Source: an uncultured Spirochaetaceae bacterium
GTDB taxonomy: Bacteria > Spirochaetota > Spirochaetia > Sphaerochaetales > Sphaerochaetaceae
Direction: 5' to 3'
Length of the DNA: 53,024 nt
Assembly: GCA_944389065.1 (NCBI GenBank)
Contig: CALXKZ010000038.1
Coordinates: 1 to 53,024 of the forward strand
Position numbers and translations under genes: made by a program
In this document: piece by piece, positions 1 to 7,897 of the stretch
How the letters are laid out: each line of letters begins with the position of its first letter
Position numbering within the stretch: the stretch's first letter is position 1
Notes under the pieces: model-generated
What the model was told of the DNA's origin: nothing
The model's input: only the letters and a program-made list of their open reading frames with translations
Databases searched by the model: none

Positions 1-619
1 AGAACCTTATGTACTCGCTGCTGTTCTTTATGACGGAGAAGAAATCATTCAGCAGAATCCTCATCTTATCCGTATAGTCGTAGCGTTCAAGGATCGCCTT
101 TGTCAGAGGATCATCGTATTCATCGATAATGATGACAGTTCCTTTCCCTGTCTTCTCAGCAATCCTGGGAAGGAGAATACGGAGCATACGCGCAGGGCTC
201 ATCCTCTCTAAATCAGCTATCCCTGCCCCCTTATCAGCTTCGAATGCGATCATATCCTGCAGGCTGCCTTCAAAGTCCTCATATGAGATCTTACTGAGAT
301 TCGCGAAGTTGAAGTGGAGTACAGGGTATTTATCAAAGGAGTAGTCAGTCTCATTCTCTATATAGAGTCCCTTGAAAAGATCCTTCCTGCCATCGAAGAG
401 AGAGTGCAGCGTCGAGCAGAAGAGGCTCTTGCCAAATCTCCTTGGACTGGAGAGGAAGAAGAAGCTCCTGTCCATCGATCTTACAAGATCATAGATGTAC
501 TTGGTCTTGTCGACATAAAGAAGATCGCGCTTTATTATCTCCTCGAACTTGAATATGTCTGTAGTCACACCTTTCAAGTCATCAGTATAGCACCGATGCG
601 CATTCTTATCTGTACTCAT
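1..619 (-). CDS. AAA-ATPase-like protein, 3' part outside the window
   Basis: The gene runs off the left edge, so only about 206 N-terminal residues are visible. Its start is an ATG at 619 preceded by a strong AGGAGG at 627-632. The protein begins MSTDKNAHRC and shows FFFLSSPRRFGKSLF near residues 53-67, a Walker A variant typical of the AAA-ATPase-like family (PF09820). TVIIIDEYDDPLT follows as Walker B near residue 160. Family members usually run to about 500-560 residues, with a C-terminal PD-(D/E)XK nuclease-like domain, which cannot be checked here. They are common, often multicopy, in gut Bacteroidetes, Firmicutes and spirochaetes, and their role is unsettled; defence or mobile-element functions have been suggested. 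The gene lies downstream of the iron operon in the same direction but behind a hairpin, so it is probably transcribed separately. Confidence 0.85.
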   Translation of the reverse strand, partial: MSTDKNAHRCYTDDLKGVTTDIFKFEEIIKRDLLYVDKTKYIYDLVRSMDRSFFFLSSPRRFGKSLFCSTLHSLFDGRKDLFKGLYIENETDYSFDKYPVLHFNFANLSKISYEDFEGSLQDMIAFEADKGAGIADLERMSPARMLRILLPRIAEKTGKGTVIIIDEYDDPLTKAILERYDYTDKMRILLNDFFSVIKNSSEYIRF

Positions 620-695
620 AACAGTACCTCCTGATAGATATACGCGCTATGTTGCTGTTTCTGACATCTTCCAGGGGAATTCTTCCAAAGAAAAT

Positions 696-713
696 GGAGC
701 CGTTTCCAGCTCC
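696..713 (-). terminator. Weak terminator after the iron operon
   Basis: On the minus strand GGAGC and GCTCC pair around an eight-base loop and are followed by ATTTTCTTT. The hairpin touches the stop codon of the heavy-metal-domain gene and separates the iron operon from the AAA-ATPase-like gene. Confidence 0.5.
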
Positions 714-1072
714 TAGCTTACCGAGATGACTTTGTATCCGGCATTCTCTATTGCTTTCCTTACAAGGAAATCATCGGTATTCCTATCAAACTTGACATCT
801 GCGATTCCTGACTTATGGTCAACGAATTCCGCAGCAGCTCCATCAACAGAGTTGATTGCTCTTCTGACGCGCTCTGCACAGTTCTGGCAGTACATGCCTT
901 CTATCTTCAGTGTCCTTCTTTTCATGACAGGACCGTTCAATACCTTCTCGCCTGGCTTTGCTGCAGAACCACCTCCGCAGCATGGACCTTCGCCCTTGAA
1001 ATGCTTAACGCTTCCCCTCGCTGCCAGAACGATAAGGACTGCAACGATGAGCACTATTGCGATATCAACCAT
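713..1072 (-). CDS. Membrane-anchored heavy-metal-associated (HMA) domain protein of the feo operon
   Basis: A 119-residue protein. Residues about 3-17 (VDIAIVLIVAVLIVL) form one membrane segment, followed by a short basic, Cys-rich stretch with PCCGGG, the layout of FeoB-associated Cys-rich membrane proteins. The C-terminal 65 residues are a ferredoxin-like HMA domain with the metal-binding motif GMYCQNCAERV and the usual beta-alpha-beta pattern ending NAGYKVISVS. I chose the ATG at 1072 because the upstream gene stops one base before it, giving TGA-T-ATG coupling; an in-frame ATG at 1111 would add 13 polar residues and overlap that gene. The family link to Feo suggests handling of metal at the inner membrane. 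The metal is not shown by the sequence: CxxC HMA domains usually bind Cu(I) or similar soft metals. Confidence 0.8.
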   Translation of the reverse strand: MVDIAIVLIVAVLIVLAARGSVKHFKGEGPCCGGGSAAKPGEKVLNGPVMKRRTLKIEGMYCQNCAERVRRAINSVDGAAAEFVDHKSGIADVKFDRNTDDFLVRKAIENAGYKVISVS

Positions 1073-1073
1073 A

Positions 1074-1223
1074 TCAATCTTCCCCGAAACGTCTGTCCCG
1101 TTTCTTCTCATTGAGCTTCTTCACCTTCTGTACAGCAAGGTAGATACCCATTCCGATCACATATGCTCCCAGGAATATTGCAACCATGTAGAACATCGAG
1201 CTTCCAGAGTAGCTTCCTGTCAT
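1074..1223 (-). CDS. Small single-span membrane protein in the feo operon
   Basis: A 49-residue open frame starts at the ATG at 1223, which overlaps the stop of the preceding gene as ATGA, and ends one base before the next start. Its sequence begins MTGSYSGSSMFYMVAIFLG, has one hydrophobic helix at about residues 10-31, and a highly basic tail rich in Lys and Arg (VKKLNEKKRDRR). An upstream GAAGGGGAA can serve as ribosome binding site. It has no cysteine and I do not recognise a family. The tight coupling on both sides and the regular helix-plus-basic-tail architecture are the reasons for calling it a real gene, probably a Feo accessory subunit. Confidence 0.6.
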   Translation of the reverse strand: MTGSYSGSSMFYMVAIFLGAYVIGMGIYLAVQKVKKLNEKKRDRRFGED

Positions 1224-1408
1224 GGATTCCCCTTCTTTCTCTCAGCGCTTCTGATGAGATCATCGATATAGGAAGGAGAGCATCCTCTGCATTCTGCACA
1301 GCATCCGGAACAAAAGGAGCTTCCGCATTTTCTCTTACGCTTTGCGATTCTGCAGATCACATAAGCGCAATATGCTGCAATAAGAGCAAGTACTGTAATA
1401 TCTGCCAT
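1220..1408 (-). CDS. FeoB-associated Cys-rich membrane protein
   Basis: A 62-residue protein with an N-terminal membrane helix (ADITVLALIAAYCAYVIC), a KRKRK cluster and a run of cysteines (CGSSFCSGCCAECRGC). This is the signature layout of the small FeoB-associated Cys-rich proteins found beside feoB in many anaerobes. An AAGGAAG ribosome binding site lies just upstream of its ATG. It sits 52 bases after feoB and overlaps the next small gene by four bases. The cysteine cluster may bind iron or another metal on the cytoplasmic side, or take part in FeoB assembly; this is inference from family context. Confidence 0.85.
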   Translation of the reverse strand: MADITVLALIAAYCAYVICRIAKRKRKCGSSFCSGCCAECRGCSPSYIDDLIRSAERKKGNP

Positions 1409-1426
1409 AATACTTCCTTAAAGGAA

Positions 1427-1442
1427 GGCGGGTCTCCCCGCC
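1427..1442 (-). terminator. Intercistronic hairpin between feoB and its small partner genes
   Basis: GGCGGG and CCCGCC pair around GAGA on the minus strand, followed by TTCCTTT. With only a short T-rich tail it is more likely a partial terminator or mRNA-stability element that lowers expression of the three small genes relative to feoB. Confidence 0.5.
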
Positions 1443-1460
1443 TCCCGGTATCGAGTGCGC

Positions 1461-3647
1461 TTACACAGCTGCAGCCTGCACCGATCTCTTGGAGTAGACC
1501 TTGAGATCCTTGTACGGATCCGGGCGGAACAGCATGTAGAGCATTGCAGCGAGAAGAACCAATGCAACCACTGTGCCTATACCGAATCCACCACCTGCAA
1601 AGAGCATTCCAAGCTGGTAGACAATCAGAGTCACAACGTAAGCGAATACATTCTGGAAGATGATTGCGAACCAGAACCACTTCCTTGACTGGAGCTGCTG
1701 TGCCATTGTCGCGATTGCTGCCAGGCAAGGAGAGTCGAGCAGGTTGAACATAAGGAAGCAGAATGCGGCAAGAGCTGTCGGGAACCATGATCCGATGACA
1801 GCTGCAACAGCTACTGCATCCTCCTCCATTCCAGCCTCTACATTGGCAAGAACTCCCATTGTAGACACGATCGCTTCCTTTGCTGTGAAACCGGAAAGGG
1901 AAGCTGCGACAGGCTGCCACTGGCCGAATCCAAGAGGTGCGAATATAGGTGCAATAGCGCCGCCGATGACTGCAAGAAGACTGTCAGAGCTCTCTTCTAC
2001 CAATCCGAATCCATCAGGGCCAAAACCGAAACCTGAGAGGAACCACATGACGACACAGGCAAGGAAGAGTATTGTTCCGGCCTTGACAATAAAGCCCTTG
2101 AGCCTTTCCCAGACATGGAGAAGAACGGTCTTTGCAGATGGGACATGATACTCAGGAAGCTCCATGACAAACGGTGCGGGCTTGCCGCTGAACGGTTTTG
2201 TCTTCTTGAGCATGATCGCAGAGACAAGGACAGCGACAATGCCGATGAAGTACATACTGGGAGCAACCCATGCACTTCCTGCATAACCTGTAGCAGCTCC
2301 TGCCATTACACCGCCCATGAGAGCGATTACAGGAAGCTTTGCGCCGCAGGGAACGAATGTCGAAGTCATTATCGTAAGTCTTCTGTCATTATCCTGCTCG
2401 ATTGTACGGGATGCCATTATGCCCGGGATTCCGCATCCTGATGATATCAGAAGAGGGATAAAGCTCTTTCCGGAAAGACCGAAGTGCCTGAATACCCTAT
2501 CCATGACGAATGCAATGCGGACCATGTATCCGCAGTCCTCAAGGATTGACAGGAAAAGGAAGAGTATTGCCATCTGAGGCACAAAGCCGAGAACCGCGAC
2601 AAGACCTCCGACTATACCATCGACTACAAGGCTTGTCACAAGATCCCCTGCCCCGATTGCCGCCAGCCCGCTTTCAAACAGAGATGCGACCCATCCTCCG
2701 AATGTATCGTTCGTCCAGTCCGTGACCCATGTTCCTACGGTTGTGACAGAGACATAGTAGACAATGAACATGACAGCGATGAAGATAGGGATTCCTAGGA
2801 TCCTGTTGGTGACGATGCGGTCTATCTTATCTGTCGTGGACATCTCCGCCTTGCCCTTCTTCACGCATGTAGAGACAATCTGCTGGATGTACTTATAACG
2901 GGCATCTGTGATGATCGACTCCATGTCATCATCATGGTTTTTCTCTATCCTCTTCCTGATCTCATCCGCCTTGCTCTTCTTTTCTCCAGAAAGATCAAGC
3001 TCGCTTATCGCCTTCTCATCATTCTCAAGAAGCTTGACTGCAAACCATCTTGATTTCTCTGGCGCGACTTGTTCAGGCAGAAGCGCCTTCGTCTCCATGA
3101 TAGCACTCTCGATCTCATCTGGGAAAATCTCAGCAGGAAGCTTCGCAGTACGGGCCTGAGCTGTCTTCTCTGCTTCGCGGATCACAGCATCAAGGCCGGT
3201 CTTCTTAAGTGCCGATGTCTCTATAACCGGGCATCCGAGAACCATAGAAAGCCTCTTTGTATCGATCTTCAGGCCTTTCTTCTCTATCAGATCTGCCATA
3301 TTCAGCGCAATGACAACAGGAACCCCTGTCTCGATCAGCTGAGTTGTGAGATAAAGGTTTCTCTCGATATTCGTCGCATCGACAAGATCGATTATCACAT
3401 CGGGATTGTCATGAAGAATATAGTTACGGCTTACAACTTCTTCAAGTGTATATGGTGAAAGGGAATAAATGCCGGGAAGATCGGTTACGACGGTATTTCT
3501 GCCGCTCTTTCCCCTTACTTTTCCCTCCTTTTTCTCAACAGTAACACCAGGCCAGTTGCCTACGTACTGGTTAGCGCCTGTAAGCGCATTGAACATTGTT
3601 GTCTTTCCGCAGTTCGGATTGCCAGCAAGTGCGAATCTGTAGCTCAT
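1461..3647 (-). CDS. feoB: Ferrous iron transport protein B (FeoB)
   Basis: FeoB is the inner-membrane Fe(II) transporter with an N-terminal GTPase. The 728-residue protein starts at the ATG at 3647, behind GGAGG; longer in-frame starts would run back into the feoA gene. The G motifs are clear: GNPNCGKTT (G1) at about residue 8, the switch region GNWPGVTVEKKEG, DLPG (G3) and NMAD (G4). Two large Gate-type permease halves follow, with the conserved GCGIPGIMASRT stretch and many membrane helices. Length is normal for the family. It is the third gene of an feoA-feoA-feoB operon, 16 bases after the second feoA. No cysteine-rich C-terminal tail is present; those functions appear to be supplied by the separate small downstream proteins. 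Confidence 0.97.
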   Translation of the reverse strand: MSYRFALAGNPNCGKTTMFNALTGANQYVGNWPGVTVEKKEGKVRGKSGRNTVVTDLPGIYSLSPYTLEEVVSRNYILHDNPDVIIDLVDATNIERNLYLTTQLIETGVPVVIALNMADLIEKKGLKIDTKRLSMVLGCPVIETSALKKTGLDAVIREAEKTAQARTAKLPAEIFPDEIESAIMETKALLPEQVAPEKSRWFAVKLLENDEKAISELDLSGEKKSKADEIRKRIEKNHDDDMESIITDARYKYIQQIVSTCVKKGKAEMSTTDKIDRIVTNRILGIPIFIAVMFIVYYVSVTTVGTWVTDWTNDTFGGWVASLFESGLAAIGAGDLVTSLVVDGIVGGLVAVLGFVPQMAILFLFLSILEDCGYMVRIAFVMDRVFRHFGLSGKSFIPLLISSGCGIPGIMASRTIEQDNDRRLTIMTSTFVPCGAKLPVIALMGGVMAGAATGYAGSAWVAPSMYFIGIVAVLVSAIMLKKTKPFSGKPAPFVMELPEYHVPSAKTVLLHVWERLKGFIVKAGTILFLACVVMWFLSGFGFGPDGFGLVEESSDSLLAVIGGAIAPIFAPLGFGQWQPVAASLSGFTAKEAIVSTMGVLANVEAGMEEDAVAVAAVIGSWFPTALAAFCFLMFNLLDSPCLAAIATMAQQLQSRKWFWFAIIFQNVFAYVVTLIVYQLGMLFAGGGFGIGTVVALVLLAAMLYMLFRPDPYKDLKVYSKRSVQAAAV

Positions 3648-3663
3648 TTCCCAATCCTCCGGT

Positions 3664-3882
3664 CTATCTGACGATGACGCATGATGCATCATTCTTTCTG
3701 ACGCTGAGCTCATAGCCTCTGACAGTGATCTCAACAGGATCGCCAAGCGGAGCAACCTTCCTGATGAAAAGCTCAGTTCCTTTCGTAATCCCCATGTCCA
3801 TAATGCGACGCTTGTACGCACTATCTCCATCGATCTTCAGCACAGTGACAGTGCTTCCGACCTTTGCTTCCCCTAGTGTCAT
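3664..3882 (-). CDS. feoA: FeoA domain protein (second copy)
   Basis: A 72-residue SH3-like FeoA domain with the family pattern: MTLGEAKVGSTVTV, then RRIMDMGITKGTEL, then an RGYELSVRK hairpin near the end. FeoA is a small cytoplasmic partner that binds or modulates FeoB. I prefer the ATG at 3882, which has AAGGAG eight bases upstream; an in-frame ATG at 3903 would overlap the previous stop as ATGA. It lies between another feoA and feoB. Duplicate feoA genes with different sequences are common in anaerobes and may form a hetero-complex. Confidence 0.92.
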   Translation of the reverse strand: MTLGEAKVGSTVTVLKIDGDSAYKRRIMDMGITKGTELFIRKVAPLGDPVEITVRGYELSVRKNDASCVIVR

Positions 3883-3899
3883 TTCTATACTCCTTCCAG

Positions 3900-4109
3900 T
3901 CATACGAGAATATGGCTGGCCATATCCTTGTTTATAGCTATGCGTGAATCCTTGATGTTCACGATGACATTGCCTCCGATTTCAGAAACCACATGGACCT
4001 CCACTCCATTCACAAAGCCGAGATTTCCAAGATACCTCCGCATCTCATCATTGCCGCTGACGCGTCTGACAAAGGCGGAATTACCTGCACCGATCATATT
4101 AAGTGGCAT
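3900..4109 (-). CDS. feoA: FeoA domain protein (first copy)
   Basis: First gene of the iron operon, 69 residues. It matches FeoA by MPLNMIGAGNSAFVRRV, the EMRRYLGNLGFVNGVEVHV helix-strand segment and the closing RIAINKDMASHILV. Two adjacent ATGs (4112 and 4109) follow AGAGGAG; the second gives the better seven-base spacing. It differs considerably from the neighbouring FeoA, so the pair is not a recent duplication. The promoter and predicted metalloregulator site lie immediately upstream. Confidence 0.9.
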   Translation of the reverse strand: MPLNMIGAGNSAFVRRVSGNDEMRRYLGNLGFVNGVEVHVVSEIGGNVIVNIKDSRIAINKDMASHILV

Positions 4110-4141
4110 CATCGTTCTCCTCTTGATGGTCATCCATCGGT

Positions 4142-4174
4142 GGTTAGTCTAATCTAACTGAAATTAACAGTCAA
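4142..4174 (-). promoter_or_regulatory. feo promoter overlapped by a DtxR/IdeR/TroR-like operator
   Basis: On the minus strand TTGACT (4174-4169), a 17-base spacer and TAGACT (4151-4146) form a good sigma-70-type promoter. Overlapping the -10 box is TTAGATTAGACTAACC (4157-4142), which matches 14 of the first 16 positions of the DtxR/IdeR consensus TTAGGTTAGGCTAACC. Spirochaetes are known to use DtxR-family regulators such as TroR. Iron- or manganese-dependent repression of feo is therefore inferred. Confidence 0.65.
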
Positions 4175-4227
4175 CAACTACAGCTAGCTTTTGCTTACTA
4201 TTTTTGAATGCCAAAACAATATTTTTC

Positions 4228-4236
4228 TGCTATATT
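4228..4236 (+). promoter_or_regulatory. Extended -10 promoter of the NYN/LOTUS gene, probably leaderless
   Basis: TGC-TATATT is an extended -10 element; its last base lies seven bases before the A of the ATG at 4243. There is no convincing ribosome binding site in between. No good -35 is visible at normal spacing. Confidence 0.4.
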
Positions 4237-4242
4237 CAGGGT

Positions 4243-5040
4243 ATGAATGATCCAAGAGACAATGATTTCCAGTCGATGGCTGTGCTCATCGATGCAGATA
4301 ATACACAGCTTCCGAAGATCGAGAGCGTTCTCCATGAGCTCTCAGCATACGGCAGGATAATAGTCAAGAAAGCCTACGGCAACTGGAAGAAGCAGATTCT
4401 ATCGAAGTGGGAAGATGAGATAAAGAGACTCGCGATCAAGGCAGAACAGCAGTTCGATTATGTCGCAGGGAAGAACACTACCGACATCGCGATGGTGATC
4501 GATGCCATGGATCTTCTGCATACAGGCATGTACGATGCCGTAGCCCTTGTATCGAGCGACAGTGACTTCACCCCGCTAGCTGTCCGCCTGAGGGAATCCG
4601 GGATGTATGTAATAGGAGTCGGAGAGAAGAAGACACCGGAGGCTTTCTGCAATGCCTGCGATGATTTCATCTACCTTGAATACCTAAAGTCATCGGAACC
4701 GAAGAAGGAAAAGAAAGCTGATAAGAAGAGCCAGAAGTCAAAGAAGCAGGGAGCAAGCGCTCCTGAAAGCATCGATGAAAAGGACAATGACACGCCTGAT
4801 CTCGATGAGATCCATACTCTCCTAAGGATCGCATATGAGAAATACCAGGATGATGATGGGTTTATAAACGTAAGCAGCGCAGGCACATACATCAAGCGCG
4901 TGAAGCCGGAGTTCAATACATATCTCTACGGCTTCCAGAAGCTATCTGATCTCATAAGGGCATACCCCGAGAGGTATGAGATCAAACGGTACCCGACAAG
5001 CGGCAATGCCGGTGTTGTCATGTACCGCTGCAGGAACTAG
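4243..5040 (+). CDS. NYN (LabA/DUF88-like) domain protein with C-terminal OST-HTH/LOTUS domain
   Basis: 265 residues. The N-terminal 150 residues form a NYN/PIN-like fold with the acidic residues expected for a metal-dependent RNase: MAVLIDADNTQ at about residues 12-22, TDIAMVIDAMDLL near 85, and SSDSDFTPLAVRLRESG near 107. A Lys-rich linker (KKEKKADKKSQKSKK) leads to an OST-HTH/LOTUS-type winged helix at about 190-262, a module associated with RNA binding. I use the ATG at 4243 because the conserved core starts right after it; an upstream ATG at 4204 would precede the predicted -10 box. The gene stands alone and ends with a four-base convergent overlap with hydF. The precise RNA substrate is unknown. 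Confidence 0.88.
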   Translation: MNDPRDNDFQSMAVLIDADNTQLPKIESVLHELSAYGRIIVKKAYGNWKKQILSKWEDEIKRLAIKAEQQFDYVAGKNTTDIAMVIDAMDLLHTGMYDAVALVSSDSDFTPLAVRLRESGMYVIGVGEKKTPEAFCNACDDFIYLEYLKSSEPKKEKKADKKSQKSKKQGASAPESIDEKDNDTPDLDEIHTLLRIAYEKYQDDDGFINVSSAGTYIKRVKPEFNTYLYGFQKLSDLIRAYPERYEIKRYPTSGNAGVVMYRCRN

Positions 5041-6242
5041 AGAAGACGCTGGATATCGGGGAAGACGGAGAGGCTTCGCCTGAGTATCCCGTTGATATAC
5101 GCGATCAATATGCCGTAATTTGTCATCGGAGTACCGCATTCCTCAGCTTTCTTGCGCCTGAAAGCCATCTCCTGCTCTGTAAGCATGCATCCCCCGCAGT
5201 GGATGATAAGGCTGTACGGAGATAGATCCTCTGGGAAAGCTGTTCCGGATGAGAAGCCGAATGAAAGCTTTTTACCGGTCTTCGCTTCAAGCCAGCGAGG
5301 GATCTTGTCACGTCCTATATCCCCGCACTGCCTGTGGTGGGTACAGCCCTCTGCTATAAGTATTCTATCCCCGTCGGAGAGGCTTTCAACCTTCCTCACC
5401 CCCCTCACAGCGCTCTCCAGACTGCCTTTATAGCGTGCAAAGAGGATTGAGAATGAAGTAAGAGGAATCGTCTCAGGAACTGTCTTTGAGACAGACCCGA
5501 AGATCTGGCTGTCTGTGATCACAAGCGAGGGATCATATGACAGAGCCTTCTCAAGCCCATCCTCCTTCACCATCATCACGCTCCCGTTTCCATCAAGAAT
5601 ATCCCTGATAGTCTGCTGCTGGGGAAGAATAAGACGGCCTTTAGGAGCGGATTTATCAATAGGGATCACTAGAAGAACCGTCTCACCAGGAGAGATGAGG
5701 TCCCTGGCTATTGGCTTTTCCTCTCCTTCAGAGAGAAGGTTGCCGAGCGTGTTCTTTATGTCCTCGATCCCTGTTCCGTCCACAGAGCTTGCCATGATGA
5801 TGGTAGCATCAGAGGGAAGCATATCCTTCCATGCATAAGCACCGCTTACAGTATCGCTCTTGTTTATCACAATGACGTATGGAATAGAGCGCTCTTTCAC
5901 CTCCCTGATGATCCCGAGATCGGTTTTGTCAGGAGAGAAAGAGGCATCAATGACGACAAGCGCGGCATCAACTGTCGACAGGGCCTTCCTTGCCTTCTTC
6001 ACACGCTCCAGGCCGATAACGCCGTCATCATCAAGCCCGGGGGTATCGACAAGAAGGACAGGACCGGCAGGCAGTATCTCCATGGCTTTGGAGACAGTAT
6101 CGGTAGTCGTGCCCTTCACTGGGGACACGACAGCAAGATCCTGGGAGGCTATGACATTCAGAAGACTCGATTTCCCGGCGTTCCGGCGGCCGAAAATGCC
6201 TATATGCTTTCTGACAGATGAAGGTGTTCCTGATAGCGCCAT
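5037..6242 (-). CDS. hydF: [FeFe]-hydrogenase H-cluster maturation GTPase HydF
   Basis: 401 residues, the normal length. HydF is the scaffold on which the diiron subcluster of the H-cluster is assembled before transfer to the hydrogenase. The GTPase domain shows GRRNAGKSSL (G1, residues about 17-26), KGTTTD (G2), DTPGLD (G3) and NKSD (G4). The C-terminal iron-sulfur domain carries CTH followed about 50 residues later by HCGGC, the Cys/His set that holds the [4Fe-4S] cluster. The start at 6242 lies one base past the hydG stop, and longer in-frame starts run into hydG. No hydrogenase structural gene is in the window, so the enzyme served must be encoded elsewhere. Confidence 0.96.
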   Translation of the reverse strand: MALSGTPSSVRKHIGIFGRRNAGKSSLLNVIASQDLAVVSPVKGTTTDTVSKAMEILPAGPVLLVDTPGLDDDGVIGLERVKKARKALSTVDAALVVIDASFSPDKTDLGIIREVKERSIPYVIVINKSDTVSGAYAWKDMLPSDATIIMASSVDGTGIEDIKNTLGNLLSEGEEKPIARDLISPGETVLLVIPIDKSAPKGRLILPQQQTIRDILDGNGSVMMVKEDGLEKALSYDPSLVITDSQIFGSVSKTVPETIPLTSFSILFARYKGSLESAVRGVRKVESLSDGDRILIAEGCTHHRQCGDIGRDKIPRWLEAKTGKKLSFGFSSGTAFPEDLSPYSLIIHCGGCMLTEQEMAFRRKKAEECGTPMTNYGILIAYINGILRRSLSVFPDIQRLL

Positions 6243-6243
6243 A

Positions 6244-7656
6244 TCAGAACCTGAAATCCCTTTCGCCCTTCTCGATAAGGCCAAGGCGTTCCTTGACAAT
6301 GCGCCTTGCATTATCATTCGGGATTGTCTCCACCTCACGGAGAATCATCTCATCCCCTGCCTTCTTCGTCTCAGGAGAGGCATAATCGATCAGATACTCC
6401 TTGAGTGTCATCAGAGCATTGGGCAGACAGCAGTTCTGGATCTGGCCCGACTTGCAGAGAGACATGAAACGGTCACCGGTCCTTCCTTCCCTGTAGCACG
6501 CTGTGCAGAATGATGGAGTATAGCCCATGCCTATAAGCCATCTGACAACCTCATCCAAAGATCTTCTGTCAGAGACCTCGAACTGTGATGAATCCTCCTC
6601 TTCCTCCTCAGCGTACCCTCCTACACTGGTCCTTGAGCCACCGGAGATCTGTGAAATCCCGAGATGAAGAACCCGTTCCCTCGTCTCCTGCGTTTCACGC
6701 GTGGAGATGATCATGCCAGTATACGGGACAGCGATACGTATGCAAGCGACGATCTTCGCGAATGTATCATCATCGATGCCATTGTCGAATGCCGATGGAT
6801 CGATATCATCGGCACGGCGGATACGAGGCACCGAGATCGTGTGCGGTCCAACACCATGCACAGCCTCAAGATGCTCCGCATGCATCAGAAGTCCTGTGAA
6901 CTCATAGCGATACAGCTCAAGACCGAAAAGCACTCCGCATCCGACATCGTCAATGCCACCCTCCATTGCCCTGTCCATGGCCTCGGTGTGGTAATCATAG
7001 TCATGCTTCGGGCCTGTCGGATGGAGCTTGAGATAGCTTTCCTTGTTGTAGGTCTCCTGGAAAAGGATATATGTGCCGATTCCCGCTTCCTTGAGCTTTC
7101 TGTAGTTCTCGACTGTCGTTGCCGCGATATTGACATTCACACGCCTTATCTCGCCGTTCTTATGCTTTATCGAATAGATCGTCTCTATCGATTCAAGGAC
7201 GTAGTCAATCGGGCAGTTCACAGGATCCTCCCCTGTCTCAAGAGCAAGGCGCTTATGCCCCATATCCATAAGGGCGATGACCTCCTCTCTGATCTCTTCC
7301 TGCGTAAGCTTCTTTCTGGGGATATGCTTGTTCTTCGCATGGTATGGACAGTACACACAGCCATTGACACAGTAGTTCGAGAGATAAAGAGGGGCGAACA
7401 TAACGATTCTGTTACCGTAGAAATCATTCTTTATCTCATTTGCAAGGCGGAAGATCTCTTCATTGAGATCAGGGATCGTGCAGTCAAGCAGCACTGCAGC
7501 TTCCCTGTGCTCAAGCCCCTTTCTCTTCTTCGCCTTCTCAATCAGGCTCTCTATCAGGGCTCTGTTAGCCTTATTGGCCTCAGCATAGCTGAGTGTCTCC
7601 ATGATCTCATCATGGTTGATGAAATCATCGGCCTTCATCGATTTTCTGTCGTACAT
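6244..7656 (-). CDS. hydG: [FeFe]-hydrogenase maturase, radical-SAM tyrosine lyase HydG
   Basis: 470 residues. HydG cleaves tyrosine and supplies the CO and CN ligands of the H-cluster. The radical-SAM cluster motif is CVNGCVYC (CX3CX2C) near residue 84, inside LYLSNYCVNGCVYCPYH. The C-terminal auxiliary-cluster cysteines are in FCTACYREGRTGDRFMSL with a following LCKSGQ. I start at the ATG at 7656 behind GGAGAG; an in-frame ATG at 7698 adds 14 residues without a good ribosome binding site. It is the first gene of a hydG-hydF pair. hydE is 2.6 kb away on the same strand, separated by an oppositely oriented surface-protein gene. Confidence 0.96.
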   Translation of the reverse strand: MYDRKSMKADDFINHDEIMETLSYAEANKANRALIESLIEKAKKRKGLEHREAAVLLDCTIPDLNEEIFRLANEIKNDFYGNRIVMFAPLYLSNYCVNGCVYCPYHAKNKHIPRKKLTQEEIREEVIALMDMGHKRLALETGEDPVNCPIDYVLESIETIYSIKHKNGEIRRVNVNIAATTVENYRKLKEAGIGTYILFQETYNKESYLKLHPTGPKHDYDYHTEAMDRAMEGGIDDVGCGVLFGLELYRYEFTGLLMHAEHLEAVHGVGPHTISVPRIRRADDIDPSAFDNGIDDDTFAKIVACIRIAVPYTGMIISTRETQETRERVLHLGISQISGGSRTSVGGYAEEEEEDSSQFEVSDRRSLDEVVRWLIGMGYTPSFCTACYREGRTGDRFMSLCKSGQIQNCCLPNALMTLKEYLIDYASPETKKAGDEMILREVETIPNDNARRIVKERLGLIEKGERDFRF

Positions 7657-7843
7657 TTCTTCTCTCCTTAACGGGTCAGGCTTCTTTCCCTTCAGCATAG
7701 TGAAAATAGGACCTAGCGTCGGATGACCTGGCTTCGGTAGCTACATGATAGCAGAAGAGGAAAATGAATGGAATACGGGCAAATCCAGGGCTGGGAAAGA
7801 GAAATACGATCCACTTTGATCTCCCCCTTACCTTTTCTTCTCT

Positions 7844-7862
7844 TTGTGATAAATTTACACAA
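7844..7862. promoter_or_regulatory. TTGTG-N9-CACAA palindrome upstream of the phase-variable lipoprotein gene
   Basis: TTGTGATAAATTTACACAA is almost perfectly palindromic with an AT-rich centre. It resembles Rex (TTGTG-N8-CACAA) and CRP/FNR-type sites but has one extra base in the spacer. It lies 36 bases before the lipoprotein start and about 190 bases before hydG on the other strand. Either or both could be regulated. Confidence 0.35.
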
Positions 7863-7897
7863 GAACTTCAAAAAAGCTTTAACATGAGTTGACTTTC

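Noticed and set aside
314..634. 106-residue plus-strand frame
   Set aside because: It lies antisense to the AAA-ATPase-like gene, whose minus-strand frame has Walker motifs and a good ribosome binding site.
3648..3830. N-terminal extension of feoB by 61 residues
   Set aside because: It would overlap the coding region of the second feoA, and the sequence does not resemble FeoB; GGAGG precedes the ATG at 3647.
6664..7671. 335-residue plus-strand frame
   Set aside because: Shadow of hydG on the opposite strand; its composition lacks any domain pattern.
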